Origin: Psychrilyobacter atlanticus DSM 19335
Lineage (GTDB): Bacteria > Fusobacteriota > Fusobacteriia > Fusobacteriales > Fusobacteriaceae
Length of the DNA: 64,000 nucleotides
NCBI RefSeq assembly: GCF_000426625.1
Contig: NZ_KE384547.1
Location: forward strand, 170,986 to 234,985
Reading direction: 5' to 3'
In this document: positions 37,641 through 52,510 of the stretch, one piece after another
How positions within the stretch are numbered: the first letter of the stretch is position 1
How the letters are laid out: every line of letters begins with the position of its first letter
The notes under the pieces: generated by a model
Database searches by the model: none
What the model was told of the DNA's origin: nothing
The model's input: only the letters and a program-made list of their open reading frames with translations
Program-made: the position numbers and the translations under genes

Positions 37641-37940
37641 ATTTGGAATTTCTTTGATTTTCCTAGAATTTAAAGAGACTGAATTTTGTATATTTTAAAT
37701 TTTTTACCTATTATTGTTGCTCCTTTGTGAAATTTTATAAAATACATTTAATAAAATAACGTTTAAGTTATCGAGTTAAGAGAGAGAATCAGAAAAATTA
37801 GAAATGTTTTTTCATCGGATAACATATCTGTTCTATAGACTGTGAGTCAATAAAAACAATTGTAGATAGAGGCTGTTTAGTTTTCTGATACTGTTTTGCT
37901 AAATGTTTTGGAAAAATATAATAAAAAAACAAAATAAGTG
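37641..37940. other. Gene-free upstream region of rrn copy 3
   Basis: No supported gene is seen. The last 60 bases (TTTTGGAAAAATA, then an A-rich tract) match the region before the rrn copy 2 promoter and are probably the UP element. The upstream part is unrelated between copies. Confidence 0.5.
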
Positions 37941-37969
37941 TTGACGAAAACTTGTAAACGCGGTATACT
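37941..37969 (+). promoter_or_regulatory. rRNA promoter, copy 3
   Basis: TTGACG (37941-37946) and TATACT (37964-37969) are 17 bases apart. From about 38022 on, the leader is the same as in copy 2. Confidence 0.85.
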
Positions 37970-38189
37970 TCTTCTTGTCCGCGAGGGAAAGCGAAAGCGA
38001 CTTGAAGCGAGACAAACAAAAGGACATTAGCAATTAAATAGAGAAAGAAAGTGTAAATTAAAAACTCAATTGTCGTTTAAAACTTTGTTTTAAACAATCG
38101 ATTAAGGTGTACAGTGGAATGAACCACTATAAAAATAATTATCTTTTAATAGATAGCTAAACTTCATTTATGAAGTTAGGATATAAATT

Positions 38190-39708
<1,519 letters not shown>

Positions 39709-39995
39709 CTAAGGAGCACTTTATGAGATCAGTTTACTGATCTATATAAAGAATATTTACACGTCTCTTTCTCTATTTATTTGGTAATGTTCTCTTTTTT
39801 TGAGAGAAAATACCAGTTGGACATTGAAAACTATATAGTAATGAAATAATAAATTAACAATTTTATTAGATCTTCAAGTTATGTGAGAGCATAACGATAA
39901 TTAACGAAGAGTTAGAAATAACTGAACGTAAATTAGATTTCAAAAATTCTAAAAACAAATTAAGCAAAAAATATTAAAATTCTATTTTAATAATA

Positions 39996-42939
<2,944 letters not shown>

Positions 42940-43088
42940 AAGTAAAATTGATTTAGAAGAAAAGAGTTAATTTAGAAAAAACATTATTATATAGTTTTGA
43001 ATGTTTAACCGTAAAGGTCATCACCAAAACACTAAGATTTATTTAATAAATCAAGGGTTTTGTGATAACAATATTCAATAAGAAAGTA

Positions 43089-43207
43089 AGCTTGGTAAGA
43101 AAAGCTACGGGGGTACACCTGGTCACATTCCGAACCCAGAAGTTAAGTCCGTAAACGCCGAAAGTACTTAGGGGGCAGCCCCTTGGGAGGATAGGAACTT
43201 GCCAAGT
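43089..43207 (+). rRNA. rrf: 5S rRNA (rrn copy 3)
   Basis: It is identical to the other copies. The 23S-5S spacer carries the 60-base hairpin block also seen in copy 1 but absent in copy 2. Confidence 0.95.
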
Positions 43208-43241
43208 CTTTTTTATTTTTTGAAGAAATTCAAAAAGCTGA

Positions 43242-43278
43242 AGGAGTCATCAACTAATATTGATGGCTCCTTTTTTAT
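43242..43278 (+). terminator. Terminator of rrn copy 3
   Basis: GGAGTCATCAA and TTGATGGCTCC pair and are followed by T, as after copy 1. Confidence 0.9.
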
Positions 43279-43710
43279 GTATACTATCAAAAATAAAACT
43301 TTAACTCCTCCCGTAGAGCATGTCCATATTTGGTAGTCTCAGAAAGTTTAAAAGAAAAAGAACGCAAATACTGTCGCATACACAGAAGGAACTCTAATGA
43401 TTACAGGTTTATTTTTTAGGTTAAAAACAAAGAAAAGATTTTTTATCTGTGTAATCTACTACAAAAATAGAAAATTTAAAAGTTAGTGTCCCTTTTTTCT
43501 TAGGAGGGAGAGGAAAAGAGAGATAACTTCTAACTCTAAAAAAGATATTTTAATCCATGAAGATCAGAGAATTTTAATTCATATAAATCAGTGTCAAAAA
43601 TGAGTTTCAACCAAGAAAATAAAAAGACAAAGGTAATAATATTTTATGTGATATAATAAATAATAGCTAGATTTTAATAACAATTTATGAGTTTTAAATA
43701 CTTATAAATC
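43279..43710. other. Gene-free spacer behind rrn copy 3
   Basis: No supported gene is seen. 43340-43410 resembles 655-730, and the phrase atctgtgtaatct occurs at 43445-43457. It is best read as a decayed copy of the DNA that flanks rrn copy 1. Confidence 0.5.
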
Positions 43711-43726
43711 CAAGGGAGAAGAGAGA

Positions 43727-45076
43727 ATGGAAAGTAAAAAAAGGTTTTATAAACAATTGATAACTATAGCAGTACCTATAGCTATGCAAAGTATGATCTC
43801 CTCCTCGGTAAATATGGCAGATGTATTTATGATTGGGAAACTAGGCGCAACTAAGTTGGCTGCCTTGGGGTTAGCCAATCAAATAATGTTTTTAATGGCA
43901 CTCCTATTATATGGGGTAAATAGTGGATCGGCAGTTTTTATGTCGCAATTTTGGGGAAAAAAAGATAAAGAAAGTTTATATAAGGTGTTGGGAATAGCTC
44001 TTATAGCTAGTATATTTGTAGGTATAATTTTTTTTGCAGGTGGGCAATTTGCTCCAGAGTTTTTGATAAAGATATATTCTCCGGACATAGAAGTAATAAA
44101 CTTAGGAGCCTCGTATTTAAAGATAGTAAGTTGGTCATATATAATAACAGCAATATCCATGGTGTATGGAATTCAGCTTAGGAGTGTAGGTATCTTGAAA
44201 TTGGGTGTCTCTACCAGTGTAGTCAGTTTGGTAGTTAATGTCTTTTTTAATTATGTATTAATATTTGGAAATTTAGGGTTTCCGAAATTAGGGATAGAGG
44301 GAGCTGCAATAGCTACTTTAATTGCCAGAATTATAGAGATGACAATAATAGTAAGTTTAGTATATAAAAATAAATACCCATTGGCTTGTAAGATAAAAGA
44401 AATGGTAAAAATTGATAGAAAGTTTCTGAAAAAATTCACTCTGACTACTGCACCGGTTATAGCAAATGAGATGCTTTGGGCTCTTGGAATGACTGCTTAT
44501 GCTATGGTATATGCTAGGATGAGTACTGAATCAGTAGCAGTAATAAACATTGTGGATAGTATTGCTAAAATATTATTTACAGGGTTCTTTGGTATTGCCA
44601 GTGCAACAGCAGTAATGATAGGACATAAAATTGGAGAAAAAGAAGAGGAAGAAGCTATTAAATATGCATACCTATTGGGGAAAATATCTGTATATATAGG
44701 GATAGTAACAGGAGTAATCATGGTTATAATCATAAAACCGTTACTAAGTTTTTATAATTTAGAGGTGGAAGTTTATGACTTAGTGGTAAAAACAACTTAT
44801 ATGCTGGCAGTTCTGACACCGTTTAAAAGTTTTACAGCAACTACAGTGGTAGGAATATTAAGGGCTGGAGGAGATGTGAAATATTGTTTGGTCTTAGATA
44901 TAACAGCACTTTGGCTTGTGGGAATACCTCTTGTGATCTATGGAGGATTGACCTTGGGGTTGCCTATCTATATAGTTTATGGACTGGCCGGAAGTGAGGA
45001 AGTTATAAAGTTTATTTTTAGTGTTAGGAGAGTTATTTCAAAAAAATGGATTACAAATTTAGTGGAAAATATGTAG
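43727..45076 (+). CDS. MATE family efflux transporter
   Basis: The 449-residue protein has twelve predicted membrane helices in two similar halves. It begins with Ile-Ala-Val-Pro-Ile-Ala-Met-Gln and has the family-typical Asp-Val-Phe-Met-Ile-Gly-Lys-Leu-Gly segment. MATE proteins export cationic compounds with sodium or proton antiport. Its stop is 9 bases before glpP, so the two may share a transcript. The substrate is unknown. Confidence 0.92.
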   Translation: MESKKRFYKQLITIAVPIAMQSMISSSVNMADVFMIGKLGATKLAALGLANQIMFLMALLLYGVNSGSAVFMSQFWGKKDKESLYKVLGIALIASIFVGIIFFAGGQFAPEFLIKIYSPDIEVINLGASYLKIVSWSYIITAISMVYGIQLRSVGILKLGVSTSVVSLVVNVFFNYVLIFGNLGFPKLGIEGAAIATLIARIIEMTIIVSLVYKNKYPLACKIKEMVKIDRKFLKKFTLTTAPVIANEMLWALGMTAYAMVYARMSTESVAVINIVDSIAKILFTGFFGIASATAVMIGHKIGEKEEEEAIKYAYLLGKISVYIGIVTGVIMVIIIKPLLSFYNLEVEVYDLVVKTTYMLAVLTPFKSFTATTVVGILRAGGDVKYCLVLDITALWLVGIPLVIYGGLTLGLPIYIVYGLAGSEEVIKFIFSVRRVISKKWITNLVENM

Positions 45077-45085
45077 GAGGAAAAG

Positions 45086-45646
45086 ATGGGATTAATTGAG
45101 AAATTGGAGTTGAATCCAATAATAGCGGCAGTAAAAGATGAAAAAACATTGAGAGAAGCCTTAAATAGTGATATAGAGGTAATCTTTCTTTTAAAATCAA
45201 CTATATTAACCATTGAGACAATGGTGGAGAAAATAAAAAAAACGGGTAAGATTGTTTTTGTACATATAGATTTGATAGATGGTATGTCCCCTACAGTAGA
45301 TGCACTTGAATATTTAAATGAAAAGACAGAATTGGATGGAATTATTAGTACTAAATCAGCCTTGATAAAGGAGGCTAAAAAACGAAAATTACTGACAATA
45401 CAAAGATTTTTTATCTTGGATTCTATCTCATATAAAAATAGTTTGAAATATGCTAGGGCAACTAAGCCAGATATTGTAGAAATCTTACCAGGAGCTATGC
45501 CAAAAATAATAAAAAGATTTTTATATAATTATAAATGTCCTCTTATAGCAAGTGGAATAATAATGGATAAAGAGGATGTTATATTAGCTCTAAAAGCCGG
45601 AGCTATAGGTATATCTACAACTAAATCAGACATATGGACTTTGTGA
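45086..45646 (+). CDS. glpP: Glycerol uptake operon antiterminator GlpP
   Basis: This 186-residue TIM-barrel-like regulator binds glycerol 3-phosphate and the leader RNA of glp operons, preventing termination. Family features seen are the N-terminal Asn-Pro-Ile-Ile-Ala-Ala-Val, the central His-Ile-Asp-Leu-Ile-Asp-Gly, and the C-terminal Gly-Ala-Ile-Gly-Ile-Ser-Thr segment. A long-stem terminator in the next leader (45750-45808) is its likely target. AGGAGG precedes the ATG. Confidence 0.92.
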   Translation: MGLIEKLELNPIIAAVKDEKTLREALNSDIEVIFLLKSTILTIETMVEKIKKTGKIVFVHIDLIDGMSPTVDALEYLNEKTELDGIISTKSALIKEAKKRKLLTIQRFFILDSISYKNSLKYARATKPDIVEILPGAMPKIIKRFLYNYKCPLIASGIIMDKEDVILALKAGAIGISTTKSDIWTL

Positions 45647-45690
45647 AATGTTTCATAGACAGACTATACGTATAAAAAAAACACATAAAT

Positions 45691-45719
45691 TTGACAAAAC
45701 AAAAAAATAAAGGTATTCT
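45691..45719 (+). promoter_or_regulatory. Promoter of glpF-glpK
   Basis: TTGACA (45691-45696) and TATTCT (45714-45719) are 17 bases apart. Confidence 0.8.
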
Positions 45720-45749
45720 CTTAGTAGAAAGAAATATAAATCTTAGAGA

Positions 45750-45808
45750 CCGAGAGAAGATTAATTACTATCCTGTTAAAGGGATACATTTTTTAATCTT
45801 CTTTTTTA
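45750..45808 (+). terminator. Leader terminator, likely GlpP target
   Basis: GAAGATTAA and TTAATCTTC pair across a loop of about 28 bases and are followed by six T. It lies between the promoter and glpF, so it must be overcome for expression. Antitermination by GlpP is the expected mechanism. Confidence 0.8.
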
Positions 45809-45871
45809 TTGGGTTTATAATTTGGACGAAGTTTTGGCCGCGGTATCATTATAAATAAAGGGGGTTTGTAG

Positions 45872-46714
45872 ATGAAAAGTAAAGGAATTATAGGTGAATG
45901 TTTAGCTGAATTTCTAGGGACAGGAATTTTAATATTTTTTGGAGTAGGTTGTGTAGCAGCACTAGTAGTAGCAGGTGTTGACATGGGACAATGGGAAATT
46001 AGTATCGTTTGGGGATTAGGTGTAACTATGGCAATATATGTAACAGCTGGAGTATCAGGAGCACATTTAAATCCAGCAGTAACTTTGGCACTAATGACTC
46101 GTAGAGGATTTGAAAAATCTAAGGTTTTACCGTATATTGTATCTCAAATTTTAGGAGCTTTCTCATCAGCAGGGTTAGTTTACTTTCTTTATAGACATCT
46201 ATTTGTAGCTTACGACAAAGCTCATGGAATAATCAGAGGAAGTGTAGAAAGTTTATCTACAGCAGGAATTTTTTCTACGTACCCAAATCCACATATCGAT
46301 AACTTTCAAGCATTTGTAGTGGAAGTTGTAATAACAGCAGTACTTATGATGACAATTTTTGCAGTTGGAGATGACCAAAATGGTGCTCCTAAAGGACATA
46401 CATCAGCGATCTTAGTTGGTATAGTAATTGCAGTAATTGGAGCATCTATGGGACCACTTACAGGATTTGCTATGAATCCAGCTAGAGATTTTGGACCGAA
46501 ATTATTTGCATTTTTCGCAGGATGGGGAAAGGTAGCCTTTACAGGTGGCTTGGCAAATCCATATTTCTGGGTACCAATCTTAGGACCGATAGTTGGGGCA
46601 CAGCTTGGAGGGTTAGTATACGATAAAGTGATTGCAACAAACCTACCAAAGGGTGTTTGTGATTTAGAAAATAAAGAAGAATGTGAGGAAGAAATCGGAG
46701 TATTTAACAACTAA
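45872..46714 (+). CDS. glpF: Glycerol uptake facilitator
   Basis: The 280-residue aquaglyceroporin has six membrane helices and two re-entrant NPA loops: Gly-Ala-His-Leu-Asn67-Pro-Ala and Ala-Met-Asn-Pro-Ala-Arg-Asp. The Asp after Arg in the second loop is typical of glycerol-conducting members. AAGGGGG precedes the ATG. glpK starts 19 bases after its stop. Confidence 0.95.
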   Translation: MKSKGIIGECLAEFLGTGILIFFGVGCVAALVVAGVDMGQWEISIVWGLGVTMAIYVTAGVSGAHLNPAVTLALMTRRGFEKSKVLPYIVSQILGAFSSAGLVYFLYRHLFVAYDKAHGIIRGSVESLSTAGIFSTYPNPHIDNFQAFVVEVVITAVLMMTIFAVGDDQNGAPKGHTSAILVGIVIAVIGASMGPLTGFAMNPARDFGPKLFAFFAGWGKVAFTGGLANPYFWVPILGPIVGAQLGGLVYDKVIATNLPKGVCDLENKEECEEEIGVFNN

Positions 46715-46730
46715 AAAATAGGAGGCTTAA

Positions 46731-48233
<1,503 letters not shown>

Positions 48234-48300
48234 AAAAATAGAATTGTTTAAGCTGACTTTTCTTTAGTAAGAAAAGAGAGAAACAATAATTTATTTAACA

Positions 48301-48345
48301 ATTAAAAGGTGGTTTCTGTATTCTACAGGAATCATCTTTTTTAAA
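48301..48345 (+). terminator. Hairpin between glpK and the dihydroxyacetone kinase gene
   Basis: AAAAGGTGGTTTCTGTA and TACAGGAATCATCTTTT form a long stem with several G-T pairs, then T. It may be a partial terminator or a second antitermination site. Confidence 0.65.
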
Positions 48346-48364
48346 AAAATGGGGGATATATTTT

Positions 48365-50002
48365 ATGAATAAAATATTTTTTAATAAAAAAGAGACTATT
48401 GTAGATGATGCAATTAATGGTTTATTATTAACTAATAAACATAATAATTTAATGAAATTAAATCTTGGAGAAAATATAAGAGTAATCTCTAGAAAAAATA
48501 TAGAAAAAAATAAAGTATCTATTATTTCTGGAGGAGGATCAGGTCATGAACCTGCACATGCAGGTTTTGTAGGAAAAGGAATGTTAAGTGCTGCTGTTTG
48601 TGGAGATATATTTGCTTCTCCTAGTATAGATGCAGTTTTAAATGCAATATTATCTGTCTCTGGAAAAGCAGGTTGTTTACTAATAGTAAAAAATTATACT
48701 GGAGATCGTTTAAATTTTGGTTTAGCTGCTGAAAGAGCTAAAAAAATGGGAATACCAGTAGAAGTAGTAATAGTAAAAGAAGATATTGCAATAGAAAAAG
48801 CAGATCAACCTCGTGGACTAGCAGGGACTCTTTTTATTCATAAAGTAGCAGGATATTATGCAGAACAAGGAGCTTCACTAGAAAAAGTTAAAAAAATGGC
48901 AGAAGAATGCAATGAACGAATCGCAACAATAGGTGTAGCTATCACTAATTGTAGAATTCCAGGGGTAGATTATACGGATAGAATGAAACAAGGGGAAGCT
49001 GAATTAGGATTAGGTATTCATGGTGAACCAGGAATAAATTTACTAAAACATACACAAGCCCAAGAATTGAGTAGAGAGCTTATGGAGAAATTAGAAAAAC
49101 ATAACTCTAAAGATGAAAAATATGCAATACTAATTAACAATTTAGGTGGAATATCTCCTTTAGAGATGAATTTAATTACAAATGATATTTTTAAAGAAAA
49201 ATTCTTTAATTCGTGTGATTATTTTATGGGACCTAATGCTTATATGACATCTATTGATATGAAAGGGTTTTCTATATCTTCAATACAATTGACTGAGGAC
49301 ATATTAGTAGCGTTACAAAGTAAAGTAGAAGTAGAATCATGGACAGGAATTACACCTAAAAGAGTAATTACAAATGAAGAATCACAAAATTTCACAACGA
49401 ATATAGAATATAGGGCTACTAGAAATGAAAACGTAAAAGAAATATTAGAAGCGATATGTCATGCCATTATTAATTCAGAAACAGAACTTAATAGGTTAGA
49501 TAGTTTGGTCGGAGATGGTGATACTGGATCCACATTTAAAAGTGGAGCAAATGAAATTTTAAATTTTTCTAGAAATAATGATCTTCCATTAAATGATATG
49601 GGAATATTGTTTGAAGTAATAGGGGAAAAATTAGCTGTTGTTATGGGAGGATCTAGTGGCGTATTATTATCTATATTCTTTACTGCTTCAGGAGCTGAAT
49701 ATGAAATCACAAAGAATATCTATAAGTCATTACTTAAAGGATTAGAACAAATGAAATTTTTTGGTGGAGCTAATATAGGAGACTGCACAATGATTGATGC
49801 TTTAGAGCCTGCATTATTAGCATTAGAAAAATATGGGATAGATAAAGCTATAGAAGAGGCTAAGAATGGAGCTGATTCAACGTCGAAAATGTTAAAAGCG
49901 AAAGCAGGACGTTCTTCATATGTTAATGAAGAAAACTTAGATGGTGTAAAAGATCCAGGGGCATTAGCAATAGAAAATATATTTACTTCATTAAAAAAAT
50001 AA
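48365..50002 (+). CDS. Dihydroxyacetone kinase, DhaK-DhaL fusion (ATP-dependent type)
   Basis: In this 545-residue protein, DhaK (about 1-330) and DhaL (about 350-545) are fused as in ATP-dependent dihydroxyacetone kinases. The DhaK part shows Gly-Gly-Gly-Ser-Gly-His-Glu-Pro-Ala-His and the His of Gly-Ile-His-Gly-Glu-Pro-Gly that binds substrate covalently. The DhaL part has Gly-Asp-Gly-Asp-Thr-Gly for Mg-ATP. The PTS-linked DhaM is not present. It phosphorylates dihydroxyacetone for glycolysis, matching glpF-glpK and gap-pgk. A GGGGG ribosome site precedes the ATG. Confidence 0.9.
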   Translation: MNKIFFNKKETIVDDAINGLLLTNKHNNLMKLNLGENIRVISRKNIEKNKVSIISGGGSGHEPAHAGFVGKGMLSAAVCGDIFASPSIDAVLNAILSVSGKAGCLLIVKNYTGDRLNFGLAAERAKKMGIPVEVVIVKEDIAIEKADQPRGLAGTLFIHKVAGYYAEQGASLEKVKKMAEECNERIATIGVAITNCRIPGVDYTDRMKQGEAELGLGIHGEPGINLLKHTQAQELSRELMEKLEKHNSKDEKYAILINNLGGISPLEMNLITNDIFKEKFFNSCDYFMGPNAYMTSIDMKGFSISSIQLTEDILVALQSKVEVESWTGITPKRVITNEESQNFTTNIEYRATRNENVKEILEAICHAIINSETELNRLDSLVGDGDTGSTFKSGANEILNFSRNNDLPLNDMGILFEVIGEKLAVVMGGSSGVLLSIFFTASGAEYEITKNIYKSLLKGLEQMKFFGGANIGDCTMIDALEPALLALEKYGIDKAIEEAKNGADSTSKMLKAKAGRSSYVNEENLDGVKDPGALAIENIFTSLKK

Positions 50003-50019
50003 TTTTATTATTTATTTAA

Positions 50020-50060
50020 TATAGAAAGAAACTCCAAATTTTATTGGGGTTTCTTTCTTT
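50020..50060 (+). terminator. Terminator of the dihydroxyacetone kinase gene
   Basis: AGAAAGAAACTCCAA and TTGGGGTTTCTTTCT form a long stem followed by T. Confidence 0.88.
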
Positions 50061-50205
50061 CGTATTAATTTTGTTGTTATGAAATGGCGGGGGATTAGAT
50101 ATATTTTTTTAGGATTAACAGAGAATAGCTATCTGATATAAACCTTGAAATAAATCTACTTTTAGAGTATTCTTATAATCGAGAACAAAAATAAATAGGG
50201 GGAAA

Positions 50206-51276
50206 ATGATGAAGTTGAGAGAATTGATGGAAAAGAAGAATTTAGATGGTATATTGATAACAGATCTAGTAAATTTGAGATATTTTACAGGGTTTACAGG
50301 AACAACAGGGATAGCCCTAGCAACTAAAAAAGGGAAATATTTTTTTGTTGATTTTAGATATGTAGCTCAAGCTAATGAGGAAGTAATTCCTAATGGATTC
50401 GAAGTTGTTGTAATCGAAAGACCAGCAGAAAATAAAATATGTGAAATTTTAAAAGATGAAAATATAGTAAAATTAGGGATAGAAGACGGCAATGTAACGT
50501 TATCTGCATATAATGGATATGTAGAAAAATTTAAAGGTGTAGAATTTATCTCTCTAGGTGATAATTTTACAAGAATTAGAATGGTGAAGACAGAGGCAGA
50601 GATTGAAAATATAAAAATAGCTGCGGATATAGCTGATAAAGCGTTTGCAAAGATACTTCCTTTAATAAAAGAAGGGGCAGTAGAAAATGATATAAAAACA
50701 GAATTGGAATATGAGATGAAAAAATTAGGAGCAGAGGGTCCCTCGTTTGATACTATAATTGCTTCTAATTATAGATCTGCAATGCCACATGGAGTAGCCA
50801 GTGAGAAAAAAATAGACAGAGATGGATTTGTAAAATTTGATTTTGGATGTTTTTATAAGGGATATGCTTCAGATATGACGAGAACAGTTTATTTTGGAGA
50901 TCAGCCTAGTGAGAAACATTTAGACATCTACAATACAGTTTTAGAAGCACAGTTAAAAGCTATAAACGCAGTAAAAGTAGGGATGAGTACTAGAGAATTG
51001 GATAAGATAGCAAGAGATCATATAACATCTAAGGGGTATGGTGAAAACTTTGGTCATGGATTGGGTCATGGAGTAGGATTAGAAATTCATGAACTGCCAA
51101 ATGTATCTGGAAAATCTGAAGACTTTATTTTGGAAGAAAACATGGTTATTACTATTGAACCTGGAGTTTATATAGATGGGTTTGGAGGAGTAAGGATAGA
51201 AGACGATGTAGTAGTAAAAAAAGGTGGTTATGAGATCTTAAACAATACAACTAAGGAATTGATAGTTATTAAATAA
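50206..51276 (+). CDS. M24 family aminopeptidase (Xaa-Pro dipeptidase/aminopeptidase)
   Basis: The 356-residue cytoplasmic peptidase has an N-terminal creatinase-like domain (1-120) and a C-terminal pita-bread domain. Metal ligands are seen in Asp-Phe-Gly-Cys-Phe-Tyr-Lys-Gly-Tyr-Ala-Ser-Asp-Met-Thr-Arg-Thr, His-Gly-Leu-Gly-His-Gly-Val-Gly, Glu-Pro-Gly-Val-Tyr and Glu-Asp-Asp. It cleaves N-terminal residues before proline and fits a peptide-fermenting lifestyle. Two ATG codons in a row follow a GGGGG site; I kept the first. Confidence 0.92.
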   Translation: MMKLRELMEKKNLDGILITDLVNLRYFTGFTGTTGIALATKKGKYFFVDFRYVAQANEEVIPNGFEVVVIERPAENKICEILKDENIVKLGIEDGNVTLSAYNGYVEKFKGVEFISLGDNFTRIRMVKTEAEIENIKIAADIADKAFAKILPLIKEGAVENDIKTELEYEMKKLGAEGPSFDTIIASNYRSAMPHGVASEKKIDRDGFVKFDFGCFYKGYASDMTRTVYFGDQPSEKHLDIYNTVLEAQLKAINAVKVGMSTRELDKIARDHITSKGYGENFGHGLGHGVGLEIHELPNVSGKSEDFILEENMVITIEPGVYIDGFGGVRIEDDVVVKKGGYEILNNTTKELIVIK

Positions 51277-51283
51277 TTAGAAG

Positions 51284-51326
51284 ACTAAAAAGGTTAGGAA
51301 GATTTATATTTTTCTAACCTTTTTAT
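51284..51326 (+). terminator. Terminator of the M24 peptidase gene
   Basis: AAAAAGGTTAG and CTAACCTTTTT pair across a 17-base loop and are followed by T. Confidence 0.85.
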
Positions 51327-51508
51327 TTATTTTAGAAGGATTATTTTTTCGAAAATTTTCCTCACATTTAGATTTAATAGTTATGGTTTACAACTAGTTT
51401 AACATTTTATAATTATTTTATGAAATATTTTAGAATTATATTCCTAAAAAAAATGTGGTATAATCATCTGTAAGCGAGAATAAGAAAACAAATTTGGAGG
51501 GTAGAGAT

Positions 51509-51985
51509 TTGGAAGAAAATTATATAATTAGTAAAGCAATAGAAGACGATATTGTCGGAATATATAATCTACTTCATAGGGAATTTGTAAAAAAATATTC
51601 TCCTAATTCAGAAAAAGAAGAGTTGGAAAAACATAAAAAATGGTATAAATTTTGGATAAAATCGCCATATTATCTTATCTATGTTATAAAAGATTCAAAG
51701 GGGAAAGTCGTAGGTCAGATAAGGTATGAGATAGATGGAGAAATATCTATAATTAGTATATATTTGGATAAAGCAAATAGAGGTAAAGGGCTGGGAAAAA
51801 CATTTGTAGAAAGATCTATTGAAGAGTTAAAAGCTGAAAAAGAAGATGTGGAATTGATTGTAGCCTATATTTTAGAAGAGAATGATATATCTAAAAAGAT
51901 GTTTCTTAACTTTGGTTTTTTATTCAGTGAGAAGAAAAACTATAATGGAATTGAGCATTTAATTTATACGAAAAAAATAAGGTGA
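51509..51985 (+). CDS. GNAT family N-acetyltransferase
   Basis: The 158-residue GNAT-fold protein has acetyl-CoA loop Arg-Gly-Lys-Gly-Leu-Gly-Lys near residue 95 and a Phe-Gly-Phe C-terminal motif. I place the start at TTG 51509, which has GGAGG at 51496-51500; the in-frame TTG at 51494 overlaps that site and is unlikely. The substrate is unknown. No operon partner is evident. Confidence 0.8.
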   Translation: MEENYIISKAIEDDIVGIYNLLHREFVKKYSPNSEKEELEKHKKWYKFWIKSPYYLIYVIKDSKGKVVGQIRYEIDGEISIISIYLDKANRGKGLGKTFVERSIEELKAEKEDVELIVAYILEENDISKKMFLNFGFLFSEKKNYNGIEHLIYTKKIR

Positions 51986-52036
51986 ATTTATACGAAAAAA
52001 AATAGAAATCATAGGGAAATATTGACATAGATAATG

Positions 52037-52065
52037 TTGACAAAAGGTTATAAATAGAATATACT
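52037..52065 (+). promoter_or_regulatory. Promoter and long leader of the cold-shock gene
   Basis: TTGACA and TATACT lie 17 bases apart at about 52037-52065, leaving a leader of roughly 110 bases. Complementary CAGAT (near 52079) and ATCTG (near 52151) could close a leader structure, as in thermosensing csp mRNAs. Confidence 0.7.
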
Positions 52066-52178
52066 TGATTGAAGAAACAGATGGCTTAAAAGCAGAACTT
52101 TCATTAATACCACCAAAGTGTGTTTGTATTTAATGGGATTCTAGGATTCTATCTGAAAAAAATACACGGAGGTACAAC

Positions 52179-52379
52179 ATGTTAAAAGGTACAGTTAAAT
52201 GGTTCAACGAAGAAAAAGGATTTGGATTTATTCAAGGTGAGGATGGAAACGATTATTTCGCACATTTCTCTCAAATCAACAAAGAAGGATTCAAAACTTT
52301 AAAAGAAGGGGAAGAAGTAACTTTCGACGTAACTGAAGGTGCAAAAGGTCCTCAAGCTTCAAACATTGAAGTTTTATAA
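52179..52379 (+). CDS. cspA: Cold-shock domain protein
   Basis: This 66-residue single-stranded nucleic-acid chaperone is one OB fold with RNP1 (Lys-Gly-Phe-Gly-Phe-Ile) and RNP2 (Asp-Tyr-Phe-Ala-His-Phe). GGAGG precedes the ATG. Codon choice suggests high expression. A terminator at 52389-52424 (GCGATAAGG / CCTTGTCGC, then T) follows. Confidence 0.95.
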   Translation: MLKGTVKWFNEEKGFGFIQGEDGNDYFAHFSQINKEGFKTLKEGEEVTFDVTEGAKGPQASNIEVL

Positions 52380-52388
52380 TTGATTGAA

Positions 52389-52424
52389 ATTAAGCGATAA
52401 GGTCTCGGCCTTGTCGCTTTTTTA
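52389..52424 (+). terminator. Terminator of the cold-shock gene
   Basis: AAGCGATAAGG and CCTTGTCGCTT pair and are followed by six T. Confidence 0.88.
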
Positions 52425-52510
52425 TTATATAATTTTTTTATTAAAGAACTTTTGCACAAGTCTGGCATTTAAGTTATAATGAATAAAAATTACTGCCGAA
52501 GGGGGCCGAT

